Source: Rhizomys pruinosus
Lineage: Eukaryota; Chordata; Mammalia; Rodentia; Spalacidae
Reading direction: 5' to 3'
DNA: 64,000 nt
Assembly: GCA_009823505.1 (NCBI GenBank)
Contig: VZQC01011939.1
Location: 570,345-634,344 of the forward strand
Shown here: piece by piece, positions 1 through 10,898 of the stretch
How positions within the stretch are numbered: the stretch's first letter is position 1
Layout: each line of letters begins with the position of its first letter
Made by a program: the position numbers and the translations under genes
Notes under the pieces: generated by a model
Databases searched by the model: none
Seen by the model: the letters and a program-made list of their open reading frames with translations, nothing else
What the model was told of the DNA's origin: nothing

Positions 1-199
1 ATCCCCAGCACCCACATGGCGGCCGAGAACTGTCTGAAACTCCAATTCCAGGAGAACTCCAGTTCCAGGGGAATCCGAGACCCTCTTCTGACCTCCGCGG
101 CATTGCATGACACGGGTGCACAGACTTGCATGCAGACAGTACATTCATACACATACAGAAATAAATAAAAATTAATAAAAAAATTAAAAAAAAAAAAAA
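1..199 (+). repeat. B2 SINE, 3' part
   Basis: The sequence opens inside a B2 element, at the tract equivalent to the end of the tRNA-related head (CCCCAGCACCCACATGG). It runs through the B2 body to an A-rich tail. It carries the internal near-duplication CTCCAATTCCAGGAGAA / CTCCAGTTCCAGGGG that marks one B2 subgroup here. The tail abuts L1 3' sequence, so the SINE inserted into that L1. Confidence 0.85.
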
Positions 200-200
200 G

Positions 201-402
201 AAAGATGACACCATGAGCTTTGCAGGAAAATGGCTGGAAGTAGAGGACATCATGCTGAGTAAAGTAACACAGTCCCAGAAAATCAAACGACAAATGGTAT
301 CCTTCATCTGTGGATGTTAGTGCCAATTACCTAGTTGTAAGTATTTCTTATGTAGGGCCCCCTGAGCTTTTGTCCAAAGCAGTTGGGAGAGATGCATATT
401 CG

Positions 403-437
<35 letters not shown>

Positions 438-628
438 GAAAGGACTGCATTGAAGAACTGACTGAAACAGTGAACTTCTGCTCAAAACAGTCAACTTCCA
501 CATGGAGAGTATTGAGAAAGACTGAGAAGGAGATGAAAAGCATGTTTGACAGAATGCATGAGCTCTGGTGGGGTGGGGGAATGGAGGGGGACATGGGTCT
601 AGATTTATTAAAAAAATAAAAATAAATT
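201..628 (+). mobile_element. L1 3' end fragment
   Basis: This is the end of L1 ORF2 and the 3'UTR, on the plus strand. The same tract lies on the minus strand at 47086-47500 and on the plus strand at 12075-12640 (shared words include CAGAATGCATGAGCTCTGGTGGGG and the GGTCTAGATTT end). A B2 interrupts its 5' side. It contains a pure (AAC)n run at 404-437 that is not present at this length in the other copies. No coding capacity remains. Confidence 0.8.
404..437. repeat. (AAC)n microsatellite
   Basis: About eleven uninterrupted AAC units inside the L1 3'UTR. The copy near 12400 has AAG/AAC units at the same place, so expansion occurred at a pre-existing seed. Confidence 0.95.
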
Positions 629-689
629 TATGTGAAAAAAAAGAAAATAAAACTGTTGTGGCTTTTAAGGAGCTTTTAGTAAAGGGTGC

Positions 690-2440
690 ACATTAAAAAA
701 AATTAATTTTGCTTCCCAAGTTAACCACATACTGCCACCCAAAACAGCATGGGTGAATTTGATGAAATCTGTGCCTTGATTGCAGCCTATAGGTATGTGT
801 AATACAACTGCCTTTTGGAGACTCATGTGTCAAAAACCAAAAATATAAAATAAAAACGGGAGATACAGATAGATATGAAACCTTTTTGTCAAAAAGCTTG
901 CAATTCAAATCTTAAAATTAACTATGGGAAAAGATTTGCATGTTCCAACAGGTCAAAATGTCACCCACTTAATGGCTGAGGAAGAAAAGATACAGCTTTG
1001 CATTGTGTAGGATGTACCAGGAAGTGCCAGCAGAAAGGTTGGCCCATCTGAACACTGAAAGGAAGAAAAGCCTCAGATTGCTACAGACATCAAACCCCTT
1101 GGTGGATCCTACTTGTAACAACCATTTATAATGAGTTCTAATGAAACTTACCTTCTAGGTGCCGCAAGGTTTTAATACGAGAGAGTTTCTTACCTCCCCC
1201 CATAGAACAAGGAGAAATATGAAGATGATGAAGTTGTTCTCTAACTGTAAATTGGAGCCAACTGTTATAGAGGTAATCTCTTATAAAACCAGTAAAACTG
1301 CCTTCTTTAATTGACTAATAGACATAGGAACTGTGAAAAGGATTATTCTCTATTCAGAGCCAAACATAATACTAAAGTCTCCTTAAGCTATGCACTTAAG
1401 CAAAATATATTAATACCAGAAAGCTCTGATATCAGCAATGGATTATTCTGCCAAGGAGATGTTGGCCAGGGGATCCAAGCCCCCCCCAAAAGGTAAAGGC
1501 TTCTTGACCATAAACTAGGATACCTGCAAGAAGAGAGGCAATAAGGCCCTGCTGTCTAAGACCTGATGTAAGCATGGGAAAGATGCATTGAGACCGCTCT
1601 CGCAAGTGTACAGTTGGTCTCTGGAATACCAGAGAGTATTTCCAAAGGCCACTAAAGCAATAAAGCAAATATAGGTCTCCCTGAGTCAAGCAAGACTCGT
1701 CCATCAGCACCAGCTTCACCTCACCTGCCTGGAAATACTGTGCATCAGTGGCAGCCATATGCCTGTATATCCCAAATCTAATTGGCTCTTAGCTCTCTCT
1801 CCTTGGAGGAATAACCCACAGCTGATGTCACAAGCTTGCATCCTCTAGTGGTTAGGAGATATTATAAGCCACAGTAAGACCCTGTCATATTTTACAGGAA
1901 AAACATAATTCATGGATTAATATACCATCCAAACATCTGTGTATATACCAAAGTAACCTACCAAACAATTAGTACTGTTTAAATACCTATATATCTAATT
2001 ACTTGTGCTTCATTAGTAGGATTGAAAGGTTATTCATGGACAAACTGTCAGCCCATGAAAGGAAACAGCCAGAATTGACAACAGTCCAAGACAACAGCTT
2101 CAGAGAAAGTACACTGTTTTGCTTCTCATCCACCTGTGCCCCTTTTCTAAGCCTAGGGAACAATCTGCTGAAGAGGGGGCATGATAAAATGTAAGGGCTG
2201 CAATTGGGGTGAGTGACAAAACTACAGCAATATAGTCTGGACACTCATCTGATCAACTTGATTGGACATACAAGCCCCGCAACTGGATGGTGGGACCCAT
2301 GGGCTGTGTGGGTTTGGGCACAACTGCTTACAAATTGGTTTTAGATGAAGGATGTTTGTACTCATAAATTATTACTTATTGTTAAAAAATGAGAAAAAAA
2401 GAATAAAAAAAGAAAAAAAAACCCACACACCAAAAAGTGT
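690..2440 (+). repeat. Unrecognised non-coding retroelement, family A copy 1
   Basis: This copy is alignable by eye along its length with 2441-4160 and, inverted, with 19236-21810 and 21811-23640. It has no long open frame. An A-rich tract (2385-2420) follows the end of the homology, as expected of a LINE-mobilised transcript. A short frame at 2003-2194 is kept in the other copies. I do not recognise the family; an ERV internal region or a retroposed non-coding RNA are both possible. Confidence 0.6.
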
Positions 2441-4160
2441 ATATTGTAGAGCATTTAACAACTTTAATGAAAATTTACACCTTGATTCCTATCTCTAGGT
2501 ATGTGTACTATAACTGCCTTTTAGAGATTTATAGGTCAAAAAATAAAAACTTAAAATATAAAAAAAGCAGGAATACAGTTAGATATAAAACTCTTTAGCA
2601 CTTTTGTCAAATTTTTCAATTTAAATCTTAAAACTAACTATGGGGAAAGATTTGCATGTTCCCACAGGTCAAAACATCACCAACTAAATGGCCGAGAAAG
2701 AAAAGATACAGCTTTGCATTGTGCAGGATGGACCAAGATATACCAGCAGAGAAGCTGGCCCATCTGAACATTAAGAGGGAGAAAATCCTCAGACTGCCTG
2801 AGACACAGACACCAAGCATCTCTCTGAATTTTATTTAAAGCAACTGTTTATAATATGTCCTAATGAAGTTTACCTTCCAGGTGCACAAAGTTTTAATATG
2901 AGAGACTTTCCTACTTCTCCCTTTCATAGAAAAAGAAACCATGATGGTAATGAAATCATTCCCTAATTGTAAATGAGACCCAACTCTTACCGTAGTAATT
3001 TCTTGTAAAACACATATAACTGTTCTTTAATTGACTAATATACATAGGAACTGTGAAAAGATAATTCTCTATTCAAAGCCAAATATAATAGTAGGTCTTT
3101 AAACACTATGTGATCAAGCAAAATATATTAATACAGGAGAGCTCTGATAACCCAGCAGTGGGTTATTCTGTCAAAGAGATGTTGGCTAGGTGATCCAAGC
3201 CCCAGAAAGATAAAGGCCTTTTGCCTATAAACTGGGATACTTGCAAGAAGAGTGGCAGTAAGACCCTGCTGCTGAACACCTGGTGTAAGCATGGGAAAGA
3301 TGTTTTGAGACTGCACTTGCAAGTGTACAGTTGGCCTCTGGAATGCCAGAGAGCATTACCAAAGGCCACTAAAGCAATGAAGCAAATATTGGTCTCCTTG
3401 AGTCAAGCAAGACTCCTCCGTCAGCATCAGCTACACCTCACCTGCCTGGAGATATTGTGCAGCCAGTGGCAGCCATATGTCTTCATATCCCAAATCTAAT
3501 TGACTATTAGCTCTCTCCTTGGAGGAATAACTCACAGCTGATGCCATAAGCTTAGGTCCTCTAGTGGTTAAGAGATATTATAAGCCACAATAAGAACTTG
3601 TCATCTTTTACAGAAAAGTTACCATTATGGATTAGCATACCATCCAAACATCTGTGTCTATGCCACCATAACCTGTAATAATAATTACTACAGTTTAAAT
3701 GCCTGTATCTCTAATTGCTTGTACTTCATTAGTAGGATTAAAAACACATTCCTGGATAAGACTGCCAACCCATGAAAGGAAACAGCCTGAATTGATCAGA
3801 GTCCAAAATGACATATCCAGAGAAAGTAGACTGTTTGCTTCTCACCTACTTGTGCCCATTTCCCAAAGCCTAGGGAACAACCTACAGAAGAGGGGGCATG
3901 ATAGAATGTAAGGGTTGTGGAGATTGGGGTAAATTGTGAGATTACAGCAATATAGACTGGACTCTTATTTGGTCAACATGCTTGTACATGCAAGACTCTC
4001 CAACTAGACAGTGGGGACCTTGGGCTGTACAAGTTTGGACATAGCTGCTTGCAAATTGGTTTTACATGAAGGTTGCTTGTATTCATTACTTATGGTTGAC
4101 AGTTTACCTCATGGTTGGTTTCTTGGGCACAAATTGGTTTTAGTGTAAAAAAATAAAATC
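2441..4160 (+). repeat. Unrecognised non-coding retroelement, family A copy 2
   Basis: Second, directly adjacent copy of the repeat at 690-2440, in the same orientation. Shared anchors include AACTATGGGGAAAGATTTGC, GGAACTGTGAAAAG and CCTTGGAGGAATAAC. A frame at 3221-3499 matches a frame at 22396-22620 in an inverted copy. The end at about 4160 runs into class I ERV sequence. Confidence 0.6.
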
Positions 4161-4296
4161 TTAGGTCTGGCCTGCCTCTGCCTGGCACTCAAGATGGGTT
4201 TAAGCAATCATCTATTCAAGACCCGGGTTCCTTCATGCTGCCAACCTCTCCCAAGGGCTTGTCTGCTTCTCAAAAACTAAAATAAAAGGGGGGAGT
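4161..4296 (+). mobile_element. 3' end of a class I-type ERV with polypurine tract
   Basis: A short segment ends in a purine run (AAAAGGGGGGAG, about 4286-4295) directly before an LTR that starts with TG. This is the normal order of retroviral env 3' end, polypurine tract and 3' LTR on the plus strand. Too little is left to assign a protein. Confidence 0.5.
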
Positions 4297-4643
4297 TGTA
4301 GGAAGATCCCGTTTAATTGGGCACTAGTTCTTAGTGAGCACCCCTCAGGGCACCACCTGGATGGGAGTCAGGAGATTTCTCTGACCCTGCCCCAAGAAGG
4401 AGAAGAAAACGTGGCCCAGGTGCATGATGCTGGGTGGGGCATCAGTGTGCAGTGGTGTGGAATTGGGGGTCCGTGATTGGCTCTGGGAGCTAACGTCCTT
4501 TGGCTTATAAAAGCAGGCTGTAGTGGGCAATAAATCGAATTCTCCATTACCATCATTACAGAATTCCTGGCTGTCATTTTTTGTGTGCATATGGGCTGAA
4601 GGAGGCCTGCCTTTCCTTTGGGTGACCAGCGGGTTGGACAACA
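4297..4643 (+). mobile_element. LTR, class I ERV-like (347 bp)
   Basis: It begins TGTAGGAAG next to a polypurine tract and ends ACAACA. Inside are a TATA-type box (CTTATAAAAG, about 4505) and a polyadenylation signal (AATAAA, about 4530), in the order expected for U3-R-U5 on the plus strand. It is unrelated by eye to the family B LTRs at 14-18 kb. Confidence 0.6.
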
Positions 4644-4765
4644 GTCCTTAGACCACCAATCTGGATAGCTCGGTGGTGAAGTGAGTTGGGAGTGGACATA
4701 GGCTCAAGATAGGCCATCAGCCATCAGCCTGAAATTCCTCTCCAGAGGCCAGCAGACTCTGGGCA

Positions 4766-5189
4766 TGCGGGGTCCTGCCCTGCATGGCAACCAGATGGAA
4801 GGGGAAAGACAGGTGTGCAGTCTGCCTCTCAGCCTCCCATGTCTCGGAGACACTCAGACAGATGGGGAGTCAGTCACAGCCAAGCTCGTTTATTGAAAGC
4901 ACTACAGCAGCTTATAAAGGTAAAAACCAGAAGGGAACACCCACGGTGCAAAAAAGGGCAGCCAATCATCTTAAAGGTCAAATAGCTAGAGCCAATCAGA
5001 AAAGTTTCAAAGGCCCCTGTTTTGTTTACTTAGGACCAGCTGGCCCATATACCTTACGTCCTTTAGGCACTGTCTTGTTTACTTAAGACCAGCTGATAAG
5101 GGCCCCTCAGTTGTAAACAAGCCTGGCCCAGCTACCTTACTTCCTTTAGGTGCTGTCTTTAGGGTGTTGTTACCTCTCATGCCCCTTCA
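4766..5189 (-). mobile_element. Solo LTR related to the ERV-Lys LTRs
   Basis: The tract starts TGCGGGGTCCTGCCC and ends GCCCCTTCA. It contains the same landmark order as the LTRs at 35093 and 42364: CAGCCTCCCA, GGAGACA, CAGACAGA, GGGAGTCAGTCA and TTTATTG. It is more diverged than those two are from each other. The flanking hexamers TGGGCA and CAGGCA agree at only four of six bases, so a target duplication is not secure. Confidence 0.7.
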
Positions 5190-5439
5190 CAGGCAGGTGG
5201 AAAAATCATGGCCAAGGGTGGGAAATATTCCATTGTCCCAGGCTAAGGACCTGAGTTGGAAGTACCTTTCAGGTTGGGATATGAAAGTAACCAACTGACC
5301 TCTGTGTTGAGAGGTCAGTTCCCTACAGTAGCTGGAGGCGGATACTGTGCTCCCCCTTCCCTTAGCCGGGAGGGTACTGTGCTCCCCCTTCCCTTAGCAG
5401 GGCAGCATTGTACTTGCTTGTGGCAAAGGAAGCTTCCTA
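5190..5439. other. ERV-associated sequence with a 32-bp tandem repeat
   Basis: No gene. TACTGTGCTCCCCCTTCCC occurs at 5343 and again at 5375 (32-bp spacing). Bases 5235-5281 match 44976-45020 in inverse orientation, which suggests an unrecognised LTR piece. Confidence 0.4.
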
Positions 5440-6110
5440 CAGTCTGCCAAACATGTATCACTTTATACCACACCTTCCAGACCAACACAGTGCATAATCT
5501 GTTCACAGAACAACATGGATCAGAGGCCAAAACCCAACTCTGGGCTATCGATCACTGGGGATCTAACAAACAGACTTCAGAGAATTCAAGCTGTGCCACA
5601 GGTAGAAATAACTGCTAGTCTTGGTCTATACCAAGATGTACTCAAATGGACAGAGACATTTCCAACCTGCACTGAGCAGGTATGAAAAATAGTAAAGGCC
5701 CTGTTAGGAAAATCATTCCAAGGTATGGAATATCATTCTCAATCAGACTGGACAGTGGGCCTGTCTTGGTGTCTAAGATGGTCTAAATTTTATCTAAGAC
5801 TCTGGGGATCAAATAAAAACTCTGTATGGCTTGTAGGCCCCAAAGCTCAGGGAAAGTTGAATGCATGAACAGGATCCTTAAGGCAAGAAACTCAGGTACC
5901 TTACATTGACTTACTCTGTCTGGCTCTGTCTTCAGCAAGGTGTATCCCCCAAACCTTCTGGCTACTCCCCTTTTGAAGTCATGTGTAGGAACTGTCTCCT
6001 ACTATGAGCAGATGTAACTCGGTCCTACTAAGGGGAAAATGGGAACAGGGAACCCTGCAGCACCCTGGGGATCTGGGAACTCATTGCAGCTGCCAGCCGG
6101 TTACTTTCAT
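5440..6110 (+). pseudogene. Gammaretrovirus-like integrase fragment
   Basis: Broken plus-strand reading frames resemble the catalytic core and downstream part of a gammaretroviral integrase. Around 5690-5790 a frame reads VKALLGKSFQGMEYHSQSD. Around 5840-5870 a frame reads AQGKLNA, followed by a stop. Around 5920-5975 comes the segment that in this family precedes the C-terminal domain. Stops and shifts interrupt every part, and the acidic residues cannot all be placed, so it is inactive. The flank on the left is an LTR from a different ERV family. Confidence 0.55.
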
Positions 6111-6114
6111 AAGT

Positions 6115-6330
6115 AGGACAGATGGGTGAGTGAGTGGACAGAGGGACAGACAGGTGGGTGTATGGTTCCCAGTTGGGTGCTAGATGGACAGAGGGATGAA
6201 TGTGGATGGCTGGGTGACTGGCTGGCAGGACTGACAGGCTGGTGGCAGGTAGATGGAGGGTTGACTGTGAGTGGAGGGCCTGGCAGATGAATTCATGGTA
6301 GACAGATGGAAGAGCTGGCCGGCTGCGGCC
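6115..6330. repeat. Degenerate GGACAGA/GATGG minisatellite
   Basis: Imprecise repeats of GGACAGA, GGTGGGTG and GATGGATGG. Most of 6134-6215 is repeated, with few changes, at 34528-34612. Confidence 0.75.
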
Positions 6331-6911
6331 TACCCAGGTGCTGTCCTGGTGGGCCTCCCTCGTGTTTCTTCTCCGGGCAGCAGGGCTGTGGGTCCTGTGC
6401 TGCTCCATGTCCTGTCCTCCCTCCAGAACTTCTGCCAGGCCGGAAGTAGGTGGGGCATCCAAAATGGGGTGGGGCCTCATGGATGTGGCTGCCCAGAGAA
6501 ACCAGAAGTGAGCAGGGGCTGGAAGCAGCAGGCGAGGCCTGAGCACAAAGCCCCAAGGTGCACTTACCTGGGCCACAGAGAGTGCAGGGAGAGGGCCAGA
6601 GTGGAGATGGGGGTGGGAGTTGGGGTTCAGGGCCAGAAAGGGGTGTGGGGCTCTGGTAGGGAGGTTTTGGAGCCTGGATTGTGGGTGCAGGACCGGGATG
6701 AGGTGCCTGGCTTGGATCGGGGGTGCTGGGTTCAGGCCCCGGGGTTGGGGTGCAGGGTAGGGATTCTGAGATCAGGAAGCAGGGCTGGAATCTTGGGTGC
6801 CGGTCATTGGTGGGCAGGCCAGGATTTGGGTGGCAGCCAGGATTGGGTGGGGGTTGCACGGCCCGGATGCCGGTTGCAGGGGTGCCAGATCCAGGACCGT
6901 GGTCGGAATGT
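6331..6911. other. G-rich non-coding stretch
   Basis: No supported gene. From about 6600 to 6890 the plus strand is rich in GGGGTG, GGGTGC and GGGTTCAGG words, giving long overlapping frames on both strands that are compositional artefacts. Runs of three or more G suggest quadruplex potential. CpG is scarce, so this is not a CpG island. Confidence 0.5.
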
Positions 6912-6960
6912 CTCTGCCTCCTGACTGCTGGGATAAACATGTGCGCCACCACACCTGGCC
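6912..6960 (-). repeat. B1 SINE fragment
   Basis: Only the left end of B1 remains, inverted (CTGGGATAAACATGTGCGCC...CACACCTGGCC). Confidence 0.65.
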
Positions 6961-7122
6961 TATTTTGTCTACATGTAAGTGCACCTGTGCATGCAGTAGT
7001 GGGTGTCGGATCCCCTGGAACTGGAGTTAGGGATGGTAGCTGCCATGTGGGTGCTGGGATTCTAACCCGGGTCCTGTGCAAGAGCAGCTAGTGCTCTAAC
7101 CACTGAACCGCTCTCCAGCCCT
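6961..7122 (-). repeat. B2 SINE
   Basis: Inverted B2 without the internal duplication. It ends at the inverted head (CTCTCCAGCCC). Confidence 0.8.
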
Positions 7123-7180
7123 GATTTTTATTTCATGATGAATATTTTGTTAGGTTCTTTTATTGTCAGAAAATGACTTT

Positions 7181-7390
7181 ATTATTATTGTGTGTATGTG
7201 TTATGTGTGTGAGTGTGGGAGCATGTGTGAGTGTGTGCAGTGTGTGTGTGGTGCAGGTACACGTGTGTGAGTGTGCGAGGTGTGTGTGTCGGGGGGACGA
7301 GCCTGTGGTGGGGGGGTGCACACGTGTGTGTGGGTGTCTGGTGTGTGTGGGGTGTCTGGTGTGCAGGGGGTGAAGGTGTACGTGTGCCAC
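7181..7390. repeat. Interrupted (TG)n-rich tract
   Basis: About 200 bp dominated by TGTG with GAG/CGAG interruptions. Long frames crossing it are artefacts of the dinucleotide. Confidence 0.85.
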
Positions 7391-7734
7391 AGCACACACA
7401 GATAAGAGGATCAGAATTCTAGAGTCTGTTGTCTCTTCTACCTTCTTCTTGAGGCTGTGTCCGATTCTGCTGCAGTGGTGTCCACTCCAGGCCCGCTGGC
7501 CAGCAAACTTTTTGATGATTCTCCTGTCTGCAACTTTCGTCCAAGCTTGAGCATTGTGGTCACAGCTGTACCCTACCACATCTGGCTTTTTACGTCGTTT
7601 CTGGGGATCAAATTCAAGGCATCAAGCTTGCGTGGGAAGTGCTTTTACCTGCTTGGCCACCTCCCTGGATCTTGAACAGTTTATTGAGTGTAGAGGCCAC
7701 CAGGGCTGGGCCAAGCTAGAAGAACACCTGTGGT
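7391..7734. other. Intergenic, no feature seen
   Basis: No recognised repeat or sustained frame. Possibly a decayed SINE at 7560-7670, not assignable. Confidence 0.5.
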
Positions 7735-7947
7735 TTGGTTTGCTTGTTTTGGGACAGTCTCGTGTAGTCCAGGCTGGCCGAGGTTGACCTTGACCTCTTG
7801 ATCCTTCTGCCTCTGCAGTGCCTACCTCGCCATGCAGGCTTTTTGAGACAGGGTCTCCTTGCGTGCTTGAGGCTGGCCTGGAGTTCTTGCTGCTGCCGTG
7901 GCCTCTGAGTACTGGGGTTGCAGGTGTGTGCTGCCATGTCTGGCTTT
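7735..7947 (-). repeat. Two old B1-type SINEs
   Basis: Two successive inverted, diverged B1 units: 7735-7828 (GGGACAGTCTCGTGTAGTCC) and 7829-7947 (TTTTTGAGACAGGGTCTCC). Confidence 0.65.
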
Positions 7948-7961
7948 TGTTACCTCTTAAA

Positions 7962-8176
7962 CAAATTTTTTTTTGTATGTGTATGAGTGTACTGTCTGCA
8001 TGTAGGTTGGTGCACCCGTGTCCTGCAATGCTGCGGAGGTCAGTAGAGGATGTCAGATTCCCCTGAAACTGGAGTTAAAGACAGTTCTTAGCTGCCATGT
8101 GGGTGCTGGGAATTGAACCTGGGTCTTCTGCAAGAGCAGTCGGTGCTCTTAACTGCTGAGCCATCTCTCCAGCCCC
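7962..8176 (-). repeat. B2 SINE
   Basis: Full-length inverted B2 from poly(T) to CATCTCTCCAGCCCC. It lacks the internal duplication seen in the younger B2 subgroup. Confidence 0.85.
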
Positions 8177-8605
8177 TTGTTACCTCTTGTAAACACTCAT
8201 GGGGATAGGGTTTCCTTCCTTCCATGCTCAATAGTTGGAACAGATAAGAAACTCAAAAGTCTCAGGCTTACAGTGTGCACGCAGTCCAGGCCGGGATCTC
8301 TGGCTGCATTTAGACAAGTGTCTGGTGGCTCTGGGTCTTTAAATCTTCATTCTCTGGCTCCCAAGCACCTGTCTGAGCCTCTCATCTTAATCTTCTCCTA
8401 GAAAACCATCCACAGATGCCCACAGAGCCCTTGCTGGATTCTCGGGACCTGGATAGACTTCTGTGAACTGCCTTTCCCAGCAGGAGAGGTTTGTGCCCTG
8501 TGCCCTCTCCATTCCTTCTGGATCAGGTGCGGGGGAGGGGGGGGTTGTGTAGGGGCAGGACTTGCTTTCTGGGCAAAGGGAACAGCAGTCTTCACACAAG
8601 TCTCA
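8177..8605. other. Intergenic, no feature seen
   Basis: No recognisable repeat apart from a short G-rich run near 8530. Frames here are short, with no family resemblance. Confidence 0.5.
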
Positions 8606-8740
8606 GGCTGAAGACTGGTGAGATGGCTCTGTGGGTAGAACACTTGCCATGCCAGCGTGAGTACCTGAGTTTGTTTGGATCCCCAGCCCTGGCTCCTGCT
8701 GGCTGGCCAGTCTGGCCAATTGCAGAGCTCTGGGTTTAGT
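8606..8740 (+). repeat. B3/B2-related SINE, diverged
   Basis: Has the tRNA-like head GGTGAGATGGCTCTGTGGGTA and the B-box-type end GTTTGGATCCCCAGCCC, followed by a diverged body. Confidence 0.55.
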
Positions 8741-8765
8741 GGAGACACCCCGTCAAAAAGTGAGA

Positions 8766-8935
8766 GGGACGAATGGTGAGATGGCTCAGTGGGTAAGAAA
8801 GCTTGGTGCTGCCAGGGCTACTGACCTGAGTTTGATCCCCAGGGCCCAAGTGGTAGAAGAAGAGAACTGATTGCAGAAGTTGTCCTTTATGTGCTGTGGT
8901 ACTTCTCTGTCCCCAACATAAAAAAATGTAATTTT
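8766..8935 (+). repeat. B3/B2-related SINE
   Basis: Head GGTGAGATGGCTCAGTGGGTA, then GAGTTTGATCCCCAGGGCCC and a B2/B3-like body ending in an A-rich tail near 8925. Confidence 0.65.
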
Positions 8936-9027
8936 TTTTAAATGAGGGAGAGAGAGGGATATAGAAGAAGACAGCTGACAGGTCTCTCAGCTCCGTGTAT
9001 GCACACAGACACATGTACATGCAGATA

Positions 9028-9028
<1 letters not shown>

Positions 9029-9059
<31 letters not shown>
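9029..9059. repeat. (CA)n microsatellite
   Basis: About 15 uninterrupted CA units. Confidence 0.95.
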
Positions 9060-9061
<2 letters not shown>

Positions 9062-9245
9062 AGAACTTTCATGCAGGCCTCTCATCTCAGTGCCTGGGAC
9101 ATTCAGTAAGAGGACTGTAAGTCTAGGTTGTGTTTAAACCTTTCTTGGCAGCCCCATGAGGCCGTGTCACAGTACAGAGTGCTCGGCATGCCCAAGGCCC
9201 TAGGTTTACCCCCAGGACCAAAAACTTTTTTCATTTTTAAAATTT

Positions 9246-9385
9246 TAGTATCAACTCAGCATAGTGTTGTACACCTTTAATCTCAGCTCTCAGAAGGCAG
9301 AGGCAGTGGATCTCTGTGAGCTTGAGCCTGATCTACAGAGCAAGTTCCAGGCAGTTGGGGCCATAGGGAGACCGTGTTTCATTTT
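9246..9385 (+). repeat. B1 SINE, old
   Basis: Recognisable B1 core: TACACCTTTAATCTCAGC, AGGCAGAGGCAGTGGATC and GAGCAAGTTCCAGG. It is well diverged. Confidence 0.75.
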
Positions 9386-10485
9386 CAGTGCTATCTGTGA
9401 CTTAGGGAGGAGAGGCATCTGTTGCATTAAAGGGAAATGGAAAATGGGAAGTGGCAGCTGCCCACAGCTATGTGCTAACCGTGTGGCCTAGTGGCTGATT
9501 ACCTTCCTCTAGCCCACCCGTTAGTATCCAATACCTACACCAGACAGGGATCTATTGATGCCAGTACCGGACCTCTCAGACTGATGCTTGTTCAGCTCCC
9601 CTAAGTCTTTTCCCTCTGGCACCGGATGGTTCTCCCCAGGCAAACTTCTGCCAGCACTCAACACTTAAACCCAAGGCTGATGGGCTTCAACTTACACAGG
9701 GGTGGAAATAATGAGTCTGGGAATCTTGTCAGGTGGTGATGAAGATTAAATTTATTTTTTATTATTTATTTATTTATTTTTTGAAGATTAAATTTATTGT
9801 GTACAGCCCATCCTTTCTATAAACCAAATGATGTCAGCTCTTGCAGCCAATCCCAGACCCCCTGTATCATGCTCTGTAAATATCGGGAGCTCTGTATGAC
9901 GAGCTTGTCTCACAGGGTGTGTCACGGGTTGATTCAAGCCATTCTCACCTAGGGGCAGGAGCAGGTGCGAAAGACAGGCAGGGAATTGCAGACAATGCAG
10001 CCACACATTCCCTGCCTCTACCTACAAGGCTGCATGAGTCCAGGAGTTCAAGGCCAGATTGGGTCTGGAAGAGAGGGCTGGAAGGAAAGAGGAGGGGTTG
10101 TGGAAGGCTCTGGAGGTGAGGAGTGGGACGGCATCCCCATGGGGTGAGCACGTTTGCTGGCATGAGGCACATAGGAATGAAGTGTTCACCCTACTGTGGG
10201 GAAGCTGACTTCCAGAGAAGCTTCCAGAAAGGTCAGCTCCTCTGGTCTTGCCCTGGTAATTCTGTAAGGTAGTAGACAAAGGACTCCTGCCACTGGCCCC
10301 ACAGGTCCCAACCTTGTTGGTGAAGTTGCAGCAGCCACGTTCTGCCCACAGGCAGCTCCCTGTCTAGAACATTCTGGGGCTGAATTGGGACTGTGAACAC
10401 AGCTCTTCCCATTCCTGGGAGGGCCTTCGGGGGATGAGGGACCAGATTATCTGGTTGTGCCTCTCTGTCCTCTTTAAAATGCTGT
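9386..10485. other. Intergenic, no gene seen
   Basis: No gene supported. A 16-bp direct repeat, GAAGATTAAATTTATT, at 9741-9756 and 9783-9798 brackets a 26-bp TTTA-rich tract. A purine-rich stretch at 10060-10130 gives a meaningless frame. Confidence 0.5.
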
Positions 10486-10790
10486 CAAGGGCTGGGGAGA
10501 TGTCTCAGAGGTTAAAACTCTGGCCATGGGAGCCCGAAGGTACCCAGAATCTATGTAAATGCTGGGTGGGCATAGACAGAGACAGGGTTCCCCAGAGTAG
10601 GGTGGCCAACGAGACTAGCCATATCCATGAGCTCTGGGTTTGATTGAGAGACCCTGCCTCAGTGAATAATGTTGAAGAGTGACAGAGGAGGATCCTGACA
10701 ACAACCTTGGCCTCCACACGCACAGATACACATGTGCTCACACACATGAAAATGTGTATGCACACCAAAGAATGAAAAAGTAAAACTTCT
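10486..10790 (+). repeat. B3 SINE
   Basis: Head GGGCTGGGGAGATGTCTCAG, the B3-type middle GAGAGACCCTGCCTCAGTGA and the end TTGGCCTCCACACGCACAG with CA-rich tail. About 300 bp, as usual for this family with its tail. Confidence 0.65.
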
Positions 10791-10898
10791 CCAAAGCAAG
10801 TCCTATCTGGAAAATTCTCACCCCAAGTGTTCACATCCCACATGAGCCTCTAACGTGGCTGGCCCAGCTTGTGCTGTCTCCCCAGACAGCAGCACAGC

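Noticed and set aside
6293..7081. Open frame of 262 codons on the minus strand (and 217 on plus)
   Set aside because: Pro/Thr/Gly-rich translation of a G-rich minisatellite and SINEs, with no domain and frames on both strands.
7166..7579. 137-codon minus-strand frame rich in His/Thr
   Set aside because: Direct translation of the (TG)n tract.
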